Shown here one piece after another: positions 32,337-41,784 of a stretch of 64,000 nt of DNA; the first letter of the stretch is position 1, and each line of letters opens with the position of its first letter. The stretch lies in the NCBI RefSeq assembly GCF_002019645.1, contig NZ_KV917374.1, forward strand, positions 1,624,696 through 1,688,695, written 5' to 3'. The position numbers and the translations under genes were made by a program. The notes beneath the pieces were generated by a model. It ran no database searches. It was not told the DNA's origin and worked only from the letters and a program-made list of their open reading frames with translations. Origin of the DNA: Litchfieldia alkalitelluris (GTDB taxonomy: Bacteria > Bacillota > Bacilli > Bacillales > Bacillaceae_L).

Positions 32337-35300
32337 GTGAAAAAGATAATTTCTGTTATTCTATGTTTGCTTGTTTTATTAAATCCATTCATACATACTG
32401 CTAATGCAACTAGTGAAACGAATGATGTAACTACAGAGGAAGAGGATATACCAGTCATTTTTACAGAAGTTTATCCGAACGACAAATCAAATAGTCATAT
32501 AGCTGGTGCGGGAAATAACGATTTATTTGAATTCGTAGAAATTTTTAATACGACTGATGATGATATTAATTTTAATAGTCTTTATAAAGTCAGATATGAT
32601 TATCTGACAAACAGTAAGGATTTAGCGGTAACAGCTGTGGACGATAAAACAAATATAAAAGCGATTATTCCGAGAAATAGCTCAGCTGTTTTATGGATCG
32701 AGCGTACTAGTACAAAGATTACGGGTACGGCCGCAAAGGTAACGGAAGAAGATTTTAGGGAGTATCATCAAATTCGAGCGGAAGTGCCTGTCTTTAAGTT
32801 ACGTGGTCAAGATGGATTAGCTAATACAAATAGGGGATTTTATATAACTCAAAAAGAAAATAAAGATAACATCATCAGCCATGTTCATTGGACAAGTGAG
32901 GAGGTTGGTGATGGCTTAAGCTATCATACAAAAATTCCACACAGTGGTACTACGATGGATAGCTTTGAAAATAAAGGTGAACCAACTCCTGGTGTGGTTA
33001 AAGGTGAGCAACTTGAATTTTCATCAAATACAGAGCCGATCATTATACACAGTCCAGTTAACTCGATTCAAACTGGGACCGATCTCACAATCAACTTTAT
33101 AGTAGATGATGCTGATCACAACTCGTTGGAAGTTAATTTATATTATCGTATGAATCCATACAGCGAATTTAGGGAAGTAACAATTGAACCAAAGCAATCT
33201 TCTGAGTATTCATATACAATCCCTGCTGATTCAATTCCTTCTGATGTTATTCACTACTATATAGAAGCTAGTGATGGAATAACACAGGTTAAATCAGACA
33301 CTTTTGAAATTGGTGTAGTTGACCATGAAAAAGGCAATACAGCTCCACCCATTTTAATAACAGAAATGACTCCAAATCCAGCAGGGGACTTTCGTAAGGG
33401 TGCTGGGAATCAATACGAATTTGTGGAAATATATAATAACTCAGATGAAGTCTTGAATTTGAAAGGATATACACTTTTCTATTTATATCCTAATAACTCT
33501 GCCGCTCCAAAAAAGTGGACGATTTCCGAAGAGACGGCGATTGAGCCATATAAAACTGGGATCATTTGGTTTGCGAAGGAAGCTGTTCGTGATGGTTTCA
33601 CTAAAGTGGAGGATTTCAATATTCACTACAATTCTAGCGTGAGTAATAATCACATTGTTTCTTACGATAATAAAAATTCCGTGGACTTTAATTTACCTAA
33701 CACTACAAAACGTGGTTTTGCTATTTCAAGCTCAGATAGCTTAGACGATATGATTGTTGAAGCATGGTATGATGCATCAGGAATAGATAGCCAAGATCGT
33801 ATGTTAGATGATGTTAAAAATAGTGCCGTTCTCTTTCGTTTTCCTGAGTCAGGTAAATCAATGGAACGTACCGCCACAAGACCTTACTCTACCCCAGGAA
33901 GCATCGATAAAGGACAGGTTCCAGAGGTGACAGGTCAGGATTTGGTTGCCCCACTCATTGATCATAGTCAACCATTTTATCAAATGCAAAGTGGGACAAA
34001 TAAAAAGATTACAATTACAAGTAATGAAAAATTGACGAAGGCAACACTCGTTTTTGGTAGAGGTGAAAATCCACTAACAGACTTTATCAATCATGTTGAT
34101 ATGACATTAAAGGAGCATGCAGAAGGCAGATATATTTATGAAGCAAACTTAAAAATTACTGACGTAGGTGTATACCGTTATATGGTTCATACCGAAGATG
34201 CGAGTGGGAATATAACGAAGGTTCCTTATAATTCCCGTGGTAATCAAATCACTGTTATTGAGGAAGCGCTAGAAATTGAAATTCCTAATGTTGGGTTATC
34301 TTTAACTGATGGAGATATGATAAGTGGAAAGGTAAAATTATATGCTTATGGTGAAAAAGCATCTGACGACATGATGATTACATTAAACGGGAAAGAGCTT
34401 GAGACGAAGCAAGCACTCCCAGGTAAGGTTCAATTCGGATTCCAAGGAAGAGGAATTGACTATATTTATCAAGTATCGGCAAGTGCAAAAACACCGGCTG
34501 CAAAGAGAGAATATTTCACCAGAATATTACCAAGTTATGTTGATGGAGCGTGGTACACCTATGATATGTCTCCCGATTATTTCATTTCAGATAGCATTGT
34601 TTCGATTCATTCAGGTGGGGAAAATGTTGCTTATGACCTTGATGTCCATGATGAACAGTTTAATAAAACGAATTTTGATGATTTTGAGGTCATTAATATT
34701 CATCTTGTTTTACCTGATGGAACAACGATTAAACCTGAAACCGTTCGAAATTACTTAGGTAATTTACAGCAAATCGTGGTACCTTACCATGAAAATGTGT
34801 TTCACATTTTAGGTGATGGTGGTGCTCCAGCACATACAAACTTTACTAGACCAATGAAGAGAGAGTTTTATTTTAATATACCTGACGAAAAATTCACGGC
34901 TGCTTATTCAGAAATTGATACAACAGAATGGGCAGATGGTAAATATCAACTAAAGCTTGATTGGAATAGTGCCCAAGCTGATGTGGCGGAAATTACCATA
35001 GATAACACCAAACCAGTCATTAAAGGTATTGCTTATCATAATGGCAAATTAATAAATGAAGGGATGCAATTAAAAGGTAATTTAGCCTTTACGCTCGAAG
35101 CAGAGGATAACCTAACAGGAATCTCCAAGATTGAGGCAACATTAAATGGAGAATCAATATCTTTTCCGTATAAAACATCATCTGCCCAACTTGCTGATGG
35201 AAATCATGATTTAGATGTGAATGTATATGATGGCGCAGGGAATATGTCTTCACATTCTGTCACATTTACCATTGAAACAGAAAAACCTGAATACCCATTT

Positions 35301-37259
35301 GGAGTTTCACCTGCTGACTTCAGTCAAGTAGGTTCCAAGGATGTACCAATAGAAGCAAAGGTTACAGATCCAAGTGGAGATTTGATGGATATCACTTTTT
35401 ACCAAGGAAAAAAGTATGATTTTGCTAGCGGGGATGGAATCGAAGGATTTTCACATATTGCAGACCGAGAGCCTCCATTAACGATACAATCTGTTGGAGA
35501 AAATGGTATGAGTGAAACTGATTTTGCGAAGATTGCTCATGAAGACGGTCAGTACTTAGTGAATGATTCAACCGAGGGATTTCCTTATCATAGATTTGAA
35601 GTAACAGTTGAAGAGGAATTAACAACAGGAGATAAGGTAGTGCTGTACTGGAAAGGGAAAACATTTCCAAAGCGTAAGGTTACACTATATGCATGGGATC
35701 ATACCGCAGATAAGTGGGTAGCGTTAAAAGCTGTGACAGGTGATTCATCTGAAACTGATATTGTACTTAGTGCAGAAGTGGATAAGGAAAAATTCATTAA
35801 AGCTGGCAAAATTCAAGCGATGGTTCAGGATGAAGTGAAAACTGCAAATGATCCATTTACAATCCTATGGGCAACGGATACCCAATATTATGCCGAAAGT
35901 TATCCTCATATTTGGGATGGTTTAGGCGATTGGATTAGAGATGAATATAAAAACGGAAACTTCGAGTATATGATTCATTCAGGGGATCTCGTCAATGTTG
36001 CGGACAGTGATGCACAATGGATGGTCGCCGACCGTAACTTACAAAAATTAGATGATATCGATGTTCCATACGGTGTACTTGCTGGAAATCATGATAGCAT
36101 CATTGATGGAATTGATTACTCATATTACCATAAGTGGGTTGGGGAACATCGATATAAAAATAACCCTTGGTATGGTGGATCTATGGATAATAACCGTAAC
36201 CACTATGATCTAATGTCATTTGGTGGTCATGATTTCATTATTCTTTACCTTGGATTCGGTTTGGAGGATACTCCTGAATCAATTGAATGGGCAAATGAAG
36301 CATTACAAAAGCATTCTGATCGAAATGCCATTTTAGTCATGCATGCATACTTAGAGTATGGCGCTACATTATCTAAAATGTCGCAAAATGTTTACGATCA
36401 AATTATAGTACCAAATGAGAATGTAAAAATGGTGATGGGTGGACATTATCATGGTGTGGCAACACGCGTTTCCGAGATTCCAAATGAGGATGGATCAACA
36501 AGAAAAGTTCTTGAAATGCTTGCTGATTACCAGGAGGGACCGAATGGTGGGGATGGATATGTTCGTTACCTTACATTTAATCCTGTAAATGAAACGGTAG
36601 ACGTTGTCACATATTCTCCCATTCTAGATGACTACAACTTCTTTGATGAAGAAGGTGTTGATACGTTCACATCAGAATACCAATTAAATGATATGAACAA
36701 ACGTGTTGCGACCGATTATTTCAGTGTAAATATATATTCAAATCAATTAATAGGAAAAAATGAAGATGTAGTGTCTGGTGAAATCGCAAGAACTGAATGG
36801 AAAGACTTAGAACCTTATGAAACCTACTATTGGTATATGAACATTACTGACAAATATGGTGGAACTAGAACATCTAATATTTACCGATTTATCACTACTA
36901 AGGGTACCAAGCCAACAATAGCGGAACCGGGAAATACAGGTAATGCACCAGGCGATAACACTGAGGAAAAACAGCCAGCACAGGGTAACCAGGAGGAAGC
37001 TGAGCCTGTTCAAGGTAACCCTAAGGAAGATAAGGCTGGACAAAGAAAAACTGTTCAAGAAAAGTCTGAACAAGAAATACTCTTACAGGAAAAGCCTGAA
37101 ATAGCCAAAGCAAACGGTGCTACCATGAATACAACGAACAACGAATTTTTGCCACAAACTGCAACAAATATGTTCAACTGGATAGCTGCTGGTTGTTTAT
37201 TCATGCTTGTAGGGAGTGGATTGGTCTTTGTAAGGCGTGTTAAAAGAAAGAATGCCTAA
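32337..37259 (+). CDS. Cell-wall metallophosphoesterase with lamin-tail domains
   Basis: A 1640-residue secreted protein. The signal peptide spans residues 1-26 (KKIISVILCLLVLLNPF, cleaved after TANA). Two lamin-tail domains follow, near 39-190 (NDLFEFVEIFN) and 338-500 (NQYEFVEIYNNSDEVLNLKG), then Ig/Fn3-like modules. A calcineurin-type phosphoesterase lies at about 1174-1400, with metal motifs WATDTQYY, HSGDLVN, LAGNHDS, VMHAY and GGHYHG. An E/Q/P-rich linker precedes an LPQTA sorting signal (about residue 1604), a membrane helix and an RRVKRKN tail. LPxTA suggests a class D-type sortase. GTG 32337 follows GAGAGAGG. The substrate may be extracellular nucleotides, nucleic acid or teichoic acid; this is not determinable here. 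Confidence 0.87.
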   Translation: MKKIISVILCLLVLLNPFIHTANATSETNDVTTEEEDIPVIFTEVYPNDKSNSHIAGAGNNDLFEFVEIFNTTDDDINFNSLYKVRYDYLTNSKDLAVTAVDDKTNIKAIIPRNSSAVLWIERTSTKITGTAAKVTEEDFREYHQIRAEVPVFKLRGQDGLANTNRGFYITQKENKDNIISHVHWTSEEVGDGLSYHTKIPHSGTTMDSFENKGEPTPGVVKGEQLEFSSNTEPIIIHSPVNSIQTGTDLTINFIVDDADHNSLEVNLYYRMNPYSEFREVTIEPKQSSEYSYTIPADSIPSDVIHYYIEASDGITQVKSDTFEIGVVDHEKGNTAPPILITEMTPNPAGDFRKGAGNQYEFVEIYNNSDEVLNLKGYTLFYLYPNNSAAPKKWTISEETAIEPYKTGIIWFAKEAVRDGFTKVEDFNIHYNSSVSNNHIVSYDNKNSVDFNLPNTTKRGFAISSSDSLDDMIVEAWYDASGIDSQDRMLDDVKNSAVLFRFPESGKSMERTATRPYSTPGSIDKGQVPEVTGQDLVAPLIDHSQPFYQMQSGTNKKITITSNEKLTKATLVFGRGENPLTDFINHVDMTLKEHAEGRYIYEANLKITDVGVYRYMVHTEDASGNITKVPYNSRGNQITVIEEALEIEIPNVGLSLTDGDMISGKVKLYAYGEKASDDMMITLNGKELETKQALPGKVQFGFQGRGIDYIYQVSASAKTPAAKREYFTRILPSYVDGAWYTYDMSPDYFISDSIVSIHSGGENVAYDLDVHDEQFNKTNFDDFEVINIHLVLPDGTTIKPETVRNYLGNLQQIVVPYHENVFHILGDGGAPAHTNFTRPMKREFYFNIPDEKFTAAYSEIDTTEWADGKYQLKLDWNSAQADVAEITIDNTKPVIKGIAYHNGKLINEGMQLKGNLAFTLEAEDNLTGISKIEATLNGESISFPYKTSSAQLADGNHDLDVNVYDGAGNMSSHSVTFTIETEKPEYPFGVSPADFSQVGSKDVPIEAKVTDPSGDLMDITFYQGKKYDFASGDGIEGFSHIADREPPLTIQSVGENGMSETDFAKIAHEDGQYLVNDSTEGFPYHRFEVTVEEELTTGDKVVLYWKGKTFPKRKVTLYAWDHTADKWVALKAVTGDSSETDIVLSAEVDKEKFIKAGKIQAMVQDEVKTANDPFTILWATDTQYYAESYPHIWDGLGDWIRDEYKNGNFEYMIHSGDLVNVADSDAQWMVADRNLQKLDDIDVPYGVLAGNHDSIIDGIDYSYYHKWVGEHRYKNNPWYGGSMDNNRNHYDLMSFGGHDFIILYLGFGLEDTPESIEWANEALQKHSDRNAILVMHAYLEYGATLSKMSQNVYDQIIVPNENVKMVMGGHYHGVATRVSEIPNEDGSTRKVLEMLADYQEGPNGGDGYVRYLTFNPVNETVDVVTYSPILDDYNFFDEEGVDTFTSEYQLNDMNKRVATDYFSVNIYSNQLIGKNEDVVSGEIARTEWKDLEPYETYYWYMNITDKYGGTRTSNIYRFITTKGTKPTIAEPGNTGNAPGDNTEEKQPAQGNQEEAEPVQGNPKEDKAGQRKTVQEKSEQEILLQEKPEIAKANGATMNTTNNEFLPQTATNMFNWIAAGCLFMLVGSGLVFVRRVKRKNA

Positions 37260-37332
37260 CGGAGAAATTGGCAGGAAGCTTGGTAACTGTTCAAGGCTAC
37301 TGAAGTAAACGAACACTGATTTTTGAACAAGG

Positions 37333-37397
37333 AAAATCCCCCGGATTGGTTAGTAGAGTTGTCGGAAACTACGTACCAAAATAAGGGGGATTTTTTA
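37333..37397 (+). terminator. Terminator with long loop
   Basis: AAAATCCCCC and GGGGGATTTTTT enclose about 42 bases. It follows the metallophosphoesterase gene by about 70 bases. Confidence 0.7.
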
Positions 37398-37586
37398 TGT
37401 TATTAATCAGAGAGAGCTGAAATTTAGCCACCCGAAATCGGTGATTAACTAGTGATCAACATGATCACAAGGAGACTTTTTCAATGGTCTCCTAAACCTT
37501 GTAGTATAATATTTATAGTGAATTTAAAAGACTACTCAAAAACAATTAAGACTATGAAAATAACTTTTTAATATACAGGTGATAAT
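37398..37586. promoter_or_regulatory. Leader of the XPD-type helicase gene
   Basis: It contains a hairpin (AGGAGAC/GTCTCCT, about 37471-37496) and a TATAAT at 37505. The AGGTGATAAT ribosome binding site lies before ATG 37587. The hairpin is close to the predicted promoter and lacks a T run, so its role is unclear. Confidence 0.45.
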
Positions 37587-39869
37587 ATGCAGCCCGAAAT
37601 AAAGCTGTCCGTCCGCGCATTAGTTGAATATGTTTTTCGTAGTGGAAGTATTGATAATCAATTTCGAACGGTAACCACTCTAACTGAAGGGACAAAAGCT
37701 CATAAGGCGATACAAAGTACGTATAAAGAAACCGATCAAAAGGAAGTGTTCCTTAAGACGGTTATTGAATATGAAAAGATGATGTTTGTAATTGAAGGTC
37801 GGTGTGATGGATTGCTTTTTAGTCGGGACGAGGTAATAATCGACGAGATTAAGTCAACCTCAAGGGATTTGAGAGGGATTGATGAGGATACCTACCCTGT
37901 CCACTGGGCTCAAGCGAAAGTCTATGCCTATATTTATGCCAAAGATTATGAGCGCCAAGAAATGAATGTTCAATTAACATACCTACAAGTGGTAAACAAT
38001 GAACAAAAGCAATTTCAAAAACGTTTTACATTTCCTGAACTCGAACAGTTTGTATACAGTCTTCTCAAGCATTATTCATCTTATGCCTCTTTAATGCATG
38101 ATCATCGAGTCCGGAGAGATAAGAGTATTAAAGAACTGCAATTTCCTTTTGAAACGTATCGAGAAGGTCAACGTAAGCTTGCTGGTGCTGTCTATAAAAC
38201 CATCTCAGAGGAGAAAACGATCTTTGCAAATGCGCCAACAGGCATTGGAAAAACCATCTCAACCATTTTTCCAACAGTAAAGGCGATGGGAGAAGGAAAG
38301 CTTGAACGTTTGTTTTATTTAACAGCTAAAACGATCACAAGACAAACTGCTGAAGAAGCTTTTTCTTTAATGAAAAATAAAGGCTTATGTATGAGCACTG
38401 TTACAATTACCGCAAAGGATAAAGTCTGTTTTAAAGAAGAAACTCGTTGTCAGAAGGAGTATTGTGAATTTGCAAATGGATATTATGATCGAATTAATGA
38501 AGCATTTTTAGACCTTTTCTCTCATGAGACTTTTATTAATCGAGCAACCATTGATGAGTATGCGAGAAAGCATACACTTTGTCCTTTCGAATTTTCACTT
38601 GACTTAGCATTTATAGCAGATGCGATTATTTGTGATTATAATTATATCTTTGACCCAAAAGTATCACTTAAGCGCTTTTATGATGAGCATAAAAAATCTA
38701 CTGCCGTTTTAATCGATGAAGCCCATAATCTCGTGGATCGAGCTCGGGAGATGTTTTCAGCTGAACTGCAAAAGTCTAATTTTCTTACATTAAAACGTGA
38801 ATACAAAGGGACTCATTTATATGACTCCGTGAACAGGATGAATAAATATTTTATCGAACTAAAGAAAAAGTGTACTGAAGAAGGGCACCTTGTGTTGAAG
38901 GGGGTAGAAGAGGAGTTGGTAGAATTGATTGAAGAATTCGTCCAAAGCGCTGAGACCGAATTACTGCAATCTACTAATTCAGAGGCCCAAGTTTTACTAT
39001 TAGACACTTACTTTGCGGCAACAGCATTTGTTAAAATAGCGAAGATTTATGATGAACGGTATGTGAGTTATGTAGAAGTCGAGAAAAACGAGGTTCAATT
39101 CAAAATGTTTTGTTTAGACCCTTCTCATCTTTTGCAGCAAATCAGTAAAAAGTTTCGAACCACGGTCTACTTTTCTGCCACACTATTACCACTTCAGTAT
39201 TTTATGGACATGCTTGGTGGAAGACAAGAGGACTATACGATTTCAATTTCTTCACCGTTTGCGAAAGAACAAACAGACGTATACATTCAACCATTGTCAA
39301 CACGTTTTCGTGACAGAGAACATACGAAAAAACAGATCATTAACATGCTTTCTAAGATGGTCATGCAACGTCCGGGAAACTATCTCGTTTTCTTTCCTTC
39401 CTATCAATATATGAAAAGTGTTTATGAAGACTTTTCGATAAATCATCCAGACATACCTACGATTATTCAGAATCACAGTATGACAGAGGATGAGCGGGAG
39501 CAATTTTTAAAAGAGTTTAAAGAAGAAAGTACCGAATCACTGCTTGGATTTGCAGTGTTAGGTGGGATTTTCTCTGAAGGTGTTGATTTAAAAGGGGACA
39601 GGCTGAATGGTGTGATTGTGGTCTCAGTCGGATTACCACAGCTTTGCCTAGAACGAAATATTATGAAAGAGTATTTTCAAGCAACAGGAAAAAATGGATA
39701 TGATTACGCGTATACCTTTCCAGGAATGAACAAGGTGCTGCAAGCGGGAGGGAGATTGATCAGATCCGAGAAGGATACGGGAGTGATTGTACTCGTCGAT
39801 GATCGGTTTCTCTCGCAGAAATACCAAGGGCTTTTGCCGAGTGAGTGGAGAGAGTTTGAACTGCTCTAA
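37587..39869 (+). CDS. XPD/DinG-family DNA helicase with PD-(D/E)xK-like N-terminus
   Basis: A 760-residue superfamily 2 helicase. The N-terminal ~180 residues resemble a RecB/Cas4-type nuclease fold, with GRCDGLLF near 72 and IIDEIKST near 86-93, which supply D and E-x-K. Walker A APTGIGKT is near 216. Four cysteines (KVCFKEETRC, KEYC and TLCPF; about residues 281, 288, 293 and 332) are spaced as for the XPD 4Fe-4S cluster. A DEAH box, VLIDEAHN, is near 375. Motif V/VI regions include GGIFSEGVDLKGDRL and QAGGRLIRSEKD. It should unwind DNA 5' to 3' and process repair intermediates. Start ATG follows AGGTGAT. It is monocistronic, with a repeat after it. Confidence 0.88.
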   Translation: MQPEIKLSVRALVEYVFRSGSIDNQFRTVTTLTEGTKAHKAIQSTYKETDQKEVFLKTVIEYEKMMFVIEGRCDGLLFSRDEVIIDEIKSTSRDLRGIDEDTYPVHWAQAKVYAYIYAKDYERQEMNVQLTYLQVVNNEQKQFQKRFTFPELEQFVYSLLKHYSSYASLMHDHRVRRDKSIKELQFPFETYREGQRKLAGAVYKTISEEKTIFANAPTGIGKTISTIFPTVKAMGEGKLERLFYLTAKTITRQTAEEAFSLMKNKGLCMSTVTITAKDKVCFKEETRCQKEYCEFANGYYDRINEAFLDLFSHETFINRATIDEYARKHTLCPFEFSLDLAFIADAIICDYNYIFDPKVSLKRFYDEHKKSTAVLIDEAHNLVDRAREMFSAELQKSNFLTLKREYKGTHLYDSVNRMNKYFIELKKKCTEEGHLVLKGVEEELVELIEEFVQSAETELLQSTNSEAQVLLLDTYFAATAFVKIAKIYDERYVSYVEVEKNEVQFKMFCLDPSHLLQQISKKFRTTVYFSATLLPLQYFMDMLGGRQEDYTISISSPFAKEQTDVYIQPLSTRFRDREHTKKQIINMLSKMVMQRPGNYLVFFPSYQYMKSVYEDFSINHPDIPTIIQNHSMTEDEREQFLKEFKEESTESLLGFAVLGGIFSEGVDLKGDRLNGVIVVSVGLPQLCLERNIMKEYFQATGKNGYDYAYTFPGMNKVLQAGGRLIRSEKDTGVIVLVDDRFLSQKYQGLLPSEWREFELL

Positions 39870-39913
39870 AGATAGTCTATTAAACATTTAATCACCTTAC
39901 ACTTTTGTGGTAA

Positions 39914-39984
39914 GGAAGCAGGGGGACGGTTCTCGTGCTTCCCCCTCGCTTCAGCGGAAGCACGAGAATCCGTCCCCACGCTTC
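39914..39984. repeat. ACCGTCCCC palindromic repeat pair
   Basis: GGAAGCAGGGGGACGGTTCT and GGAAGCACGAGAATCCGTCC arms. The right arm has a one-base insertion (AATCCGTCCCC). It ends just before the -10 box of the sensor kinase gene. Confidence 0.9.
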
Positions 39985-39992
39985 TTGATTTT

Positions 39993-40001
39993 TGTTATAA
40001 T
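39993..40001 (+). promoter_or_regulatory. Extended -10 promoter of the two-component operon
   Basis: TGTTATAAT fits TGnTATAAT. It lies 37 bases before the kinase start codon. Confidence 0.55.
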
Positions 40002-40037
40002 TGTTGGAAATCAGTTCAAAAGGTGGATTAATGTGAA

Positions 40038-41780
40038 ATGAGGAACTTCTTAAAGAAGTTATTTAATGGTTATTATAAGGATAGGGAGAGGTATAAATAC
40101 TTTATTTTCATGTTGTGCCTTTCGATTATTCCTCTTTTAATACTAGGGGCTATTTCATATAACATAGCCAAAGATACTTTAGTGAACAATCAATATCAAA
40201 CGACAAGAAATCATCTAGAAACTTCAAGTGAGGTTGCTGATTTGTTATTTCGAAACATTATAAACATGCAGCGACTAATCTCCTGGAGTCAGGAAGTACG
40301 GGAAGAATTAATTACTAGCTCTGAGTTCCAAGGAGAGGGAGTAGGGGTATTAGATAAAGGCACAACAGAGAGAATTCAGGATTTATTATCGAATTATTTA
40401 ATCGATACACAATATATTGACTCTGTTTGTTTATTTGACGTCCACTTTCGTACGGTGTGCTACGGGAATTCAAAAAGTATAGGCCAGTTTGAAAATGGAG
40501 TAACATATAAAGGCATTTCTAAGATGGATTGGTATAGAAGTAGTGTTGAAGCTAAAGGAAGGCCAGTATTCTTTAACCACAATGTTTTATCAGCTTCACA
40601 ATCAAGTAATACATTTTCATCTGTGAAATTACTCAAAGATCCTAATAGCTTATTTGAACCTAAAGTTATTGGCTTGTTAGTCGTAAATGTGAAGAAATCA
40701 ATGTTTTCAAGGGTATTTAACGAAAGTAATGATAGTACTTTCATCGTTGCTGACCCTAATGGAAGAGAAAATAGAATGATCTATCAATATCCACCGACAT
40801 TCAATCAAGAATTTGATTTAGAACGTCTTAATAATAGTGGGTTTATAACTAATAGTTATAAGAATCAGACTACAGGGTGGGTTTTTACAAATGTCATTAA
40901 TGAAAAAGAACTATTAGAACAGCCTAACCAGATTGGTGTGATTACAACCTCTATCTCCTTAGTCATTGCAGTGTTCGTGTTGTATTTTTCATTTGTTTTA
41001 TCAGGTAAAATTACCCGGCCTTTATTAAAGTTGAAAAATATGACAATTGAATGGGCAAAGGGATTTTGGAACCAAAATGAAACAACTTCAAAAGACGATA
41101 TTAGTGTGATCGGTGAAACGTTCCAACGGATTACGATTGAAAATAAAGAGCTAAATGAACAACTTATTAAGTCGCAACTAAAGGAACGAGAGGCAGAGCT
41201 TCGAGCATTACAAGCCCAAATCAAACCGCACTTTTTATATAATACATTAGATTCGATTTATTGGATGGCGGTTATGGATAACAATCAAGATATTGCCAAA
41301 ATAGCAGTAGCTCTCTCAAAAAGCTTTAAATTAAGCTTAAATAGTGGTGAAGATTTGATCCCGTTATCAAGTGAATTAGAGCATATAAGTCATTATATAA
41401 CGATCCAAAATATTCGGTTTCATAACCGTTTTCACTATGAAGAAAATGTTGCCACTGAATTAAAAGAGATGAGAATATTAAAATTACTGCTTCAGCCGAT
41501 CGTTGAAAATGCAATTTATCACGGTCTGGAGTCGAAGATTGGAGAAGGTACGATTAAATTAACCGGCAACATTGAAAAAGAGTGGGTAATATTTACAATT
41601 AGTGATGATGGTGTGGGGATTGAAGATTTAAACTCTACTAAAAAAGGATATGGTTTAACGAATGTGATTGAAAGATTACAGTTATATTATGGTCCTGAAA
41701 GTTCACTCACAATATTTAGTAAGGTTCATGAAGGAACAAATGTAGAGATTCGGTTTCCAATTGATTCAAAGGGGGGATAA
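40038..41780 (+). CDS. YesM-like sensor histidine kinase
   Basis: A 580-residue membrane kinase. The first helix is at about 22-42, an extracellular dCache-like sensor at 43-295, the second helix at about 300-320, and HAMP follows (SGKITRPLLKLKNM). The His_kinase domain has the phospho-acceptor His in QIKPHFLYNTLDSIYW (about residue 398). The HATPase has N and G boxes LLQPIVENAIYHG, DDGVGI and KKGYGLTNV. This is the YesM/LytS-type class that pairs with YesN-like AraC response regulators and senses extracellular sugars or solute-binding proteins. ATG 40038 follows AGGTGG at 11 bases. It is co-transcribed with the response regulator four bases downstream, ahead of the ABC importer. Confidence 0.92.
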   Translation: MRNFLKKLFNGYYKDRERYKYFIFMLCLSIIPLLILGAISYNIAKDTLVNNQYQTTRNHLETSSEVADLLFRNIINMQRLISWSQEVREELITSSEFQGEGVGVLDKGTTERIQDLLSNYLIDTQYIDSVCLFDVHFRTVCYGNSKSIGQFENGVTYKGISKMDWYRSSVEAKGRPVFFNHNVLSASQSSNTFSSVKLLKDPNSLFEPKVIGLLVVNVKKSMFSRVFNESNDSTFIVADPNGRENRMIYQYPPTFNQEFDLERLNNSGFITNSYKNQTTGWVFTNVINEKELLEQPNQIGVITTSISLVIAVFVLYFSFVLSGKITRPLLKLKNMTIEWAKGFWNQNETTSKDDISVIGETFQRITIENKELNEQLIKSQLKEREAELRALQAQIKPHFLYNTLDSIYWMAVMDNNQDIAKIAVALSKSFKLSLNSGEDLIPLSSELEHISHYITIQNIRFHNRFHYEENVATELKEMRILKLLLQPIVENAIYHGLESKIGEGTIKLTGNIEKEWVIFTISDDGVGIEDLNSTKKGYGLTNVIERLQLYYGPESSLTIFSKVHEGTNVEIRFPIDSKGG

Positions 41781-41784
41781 TAAA

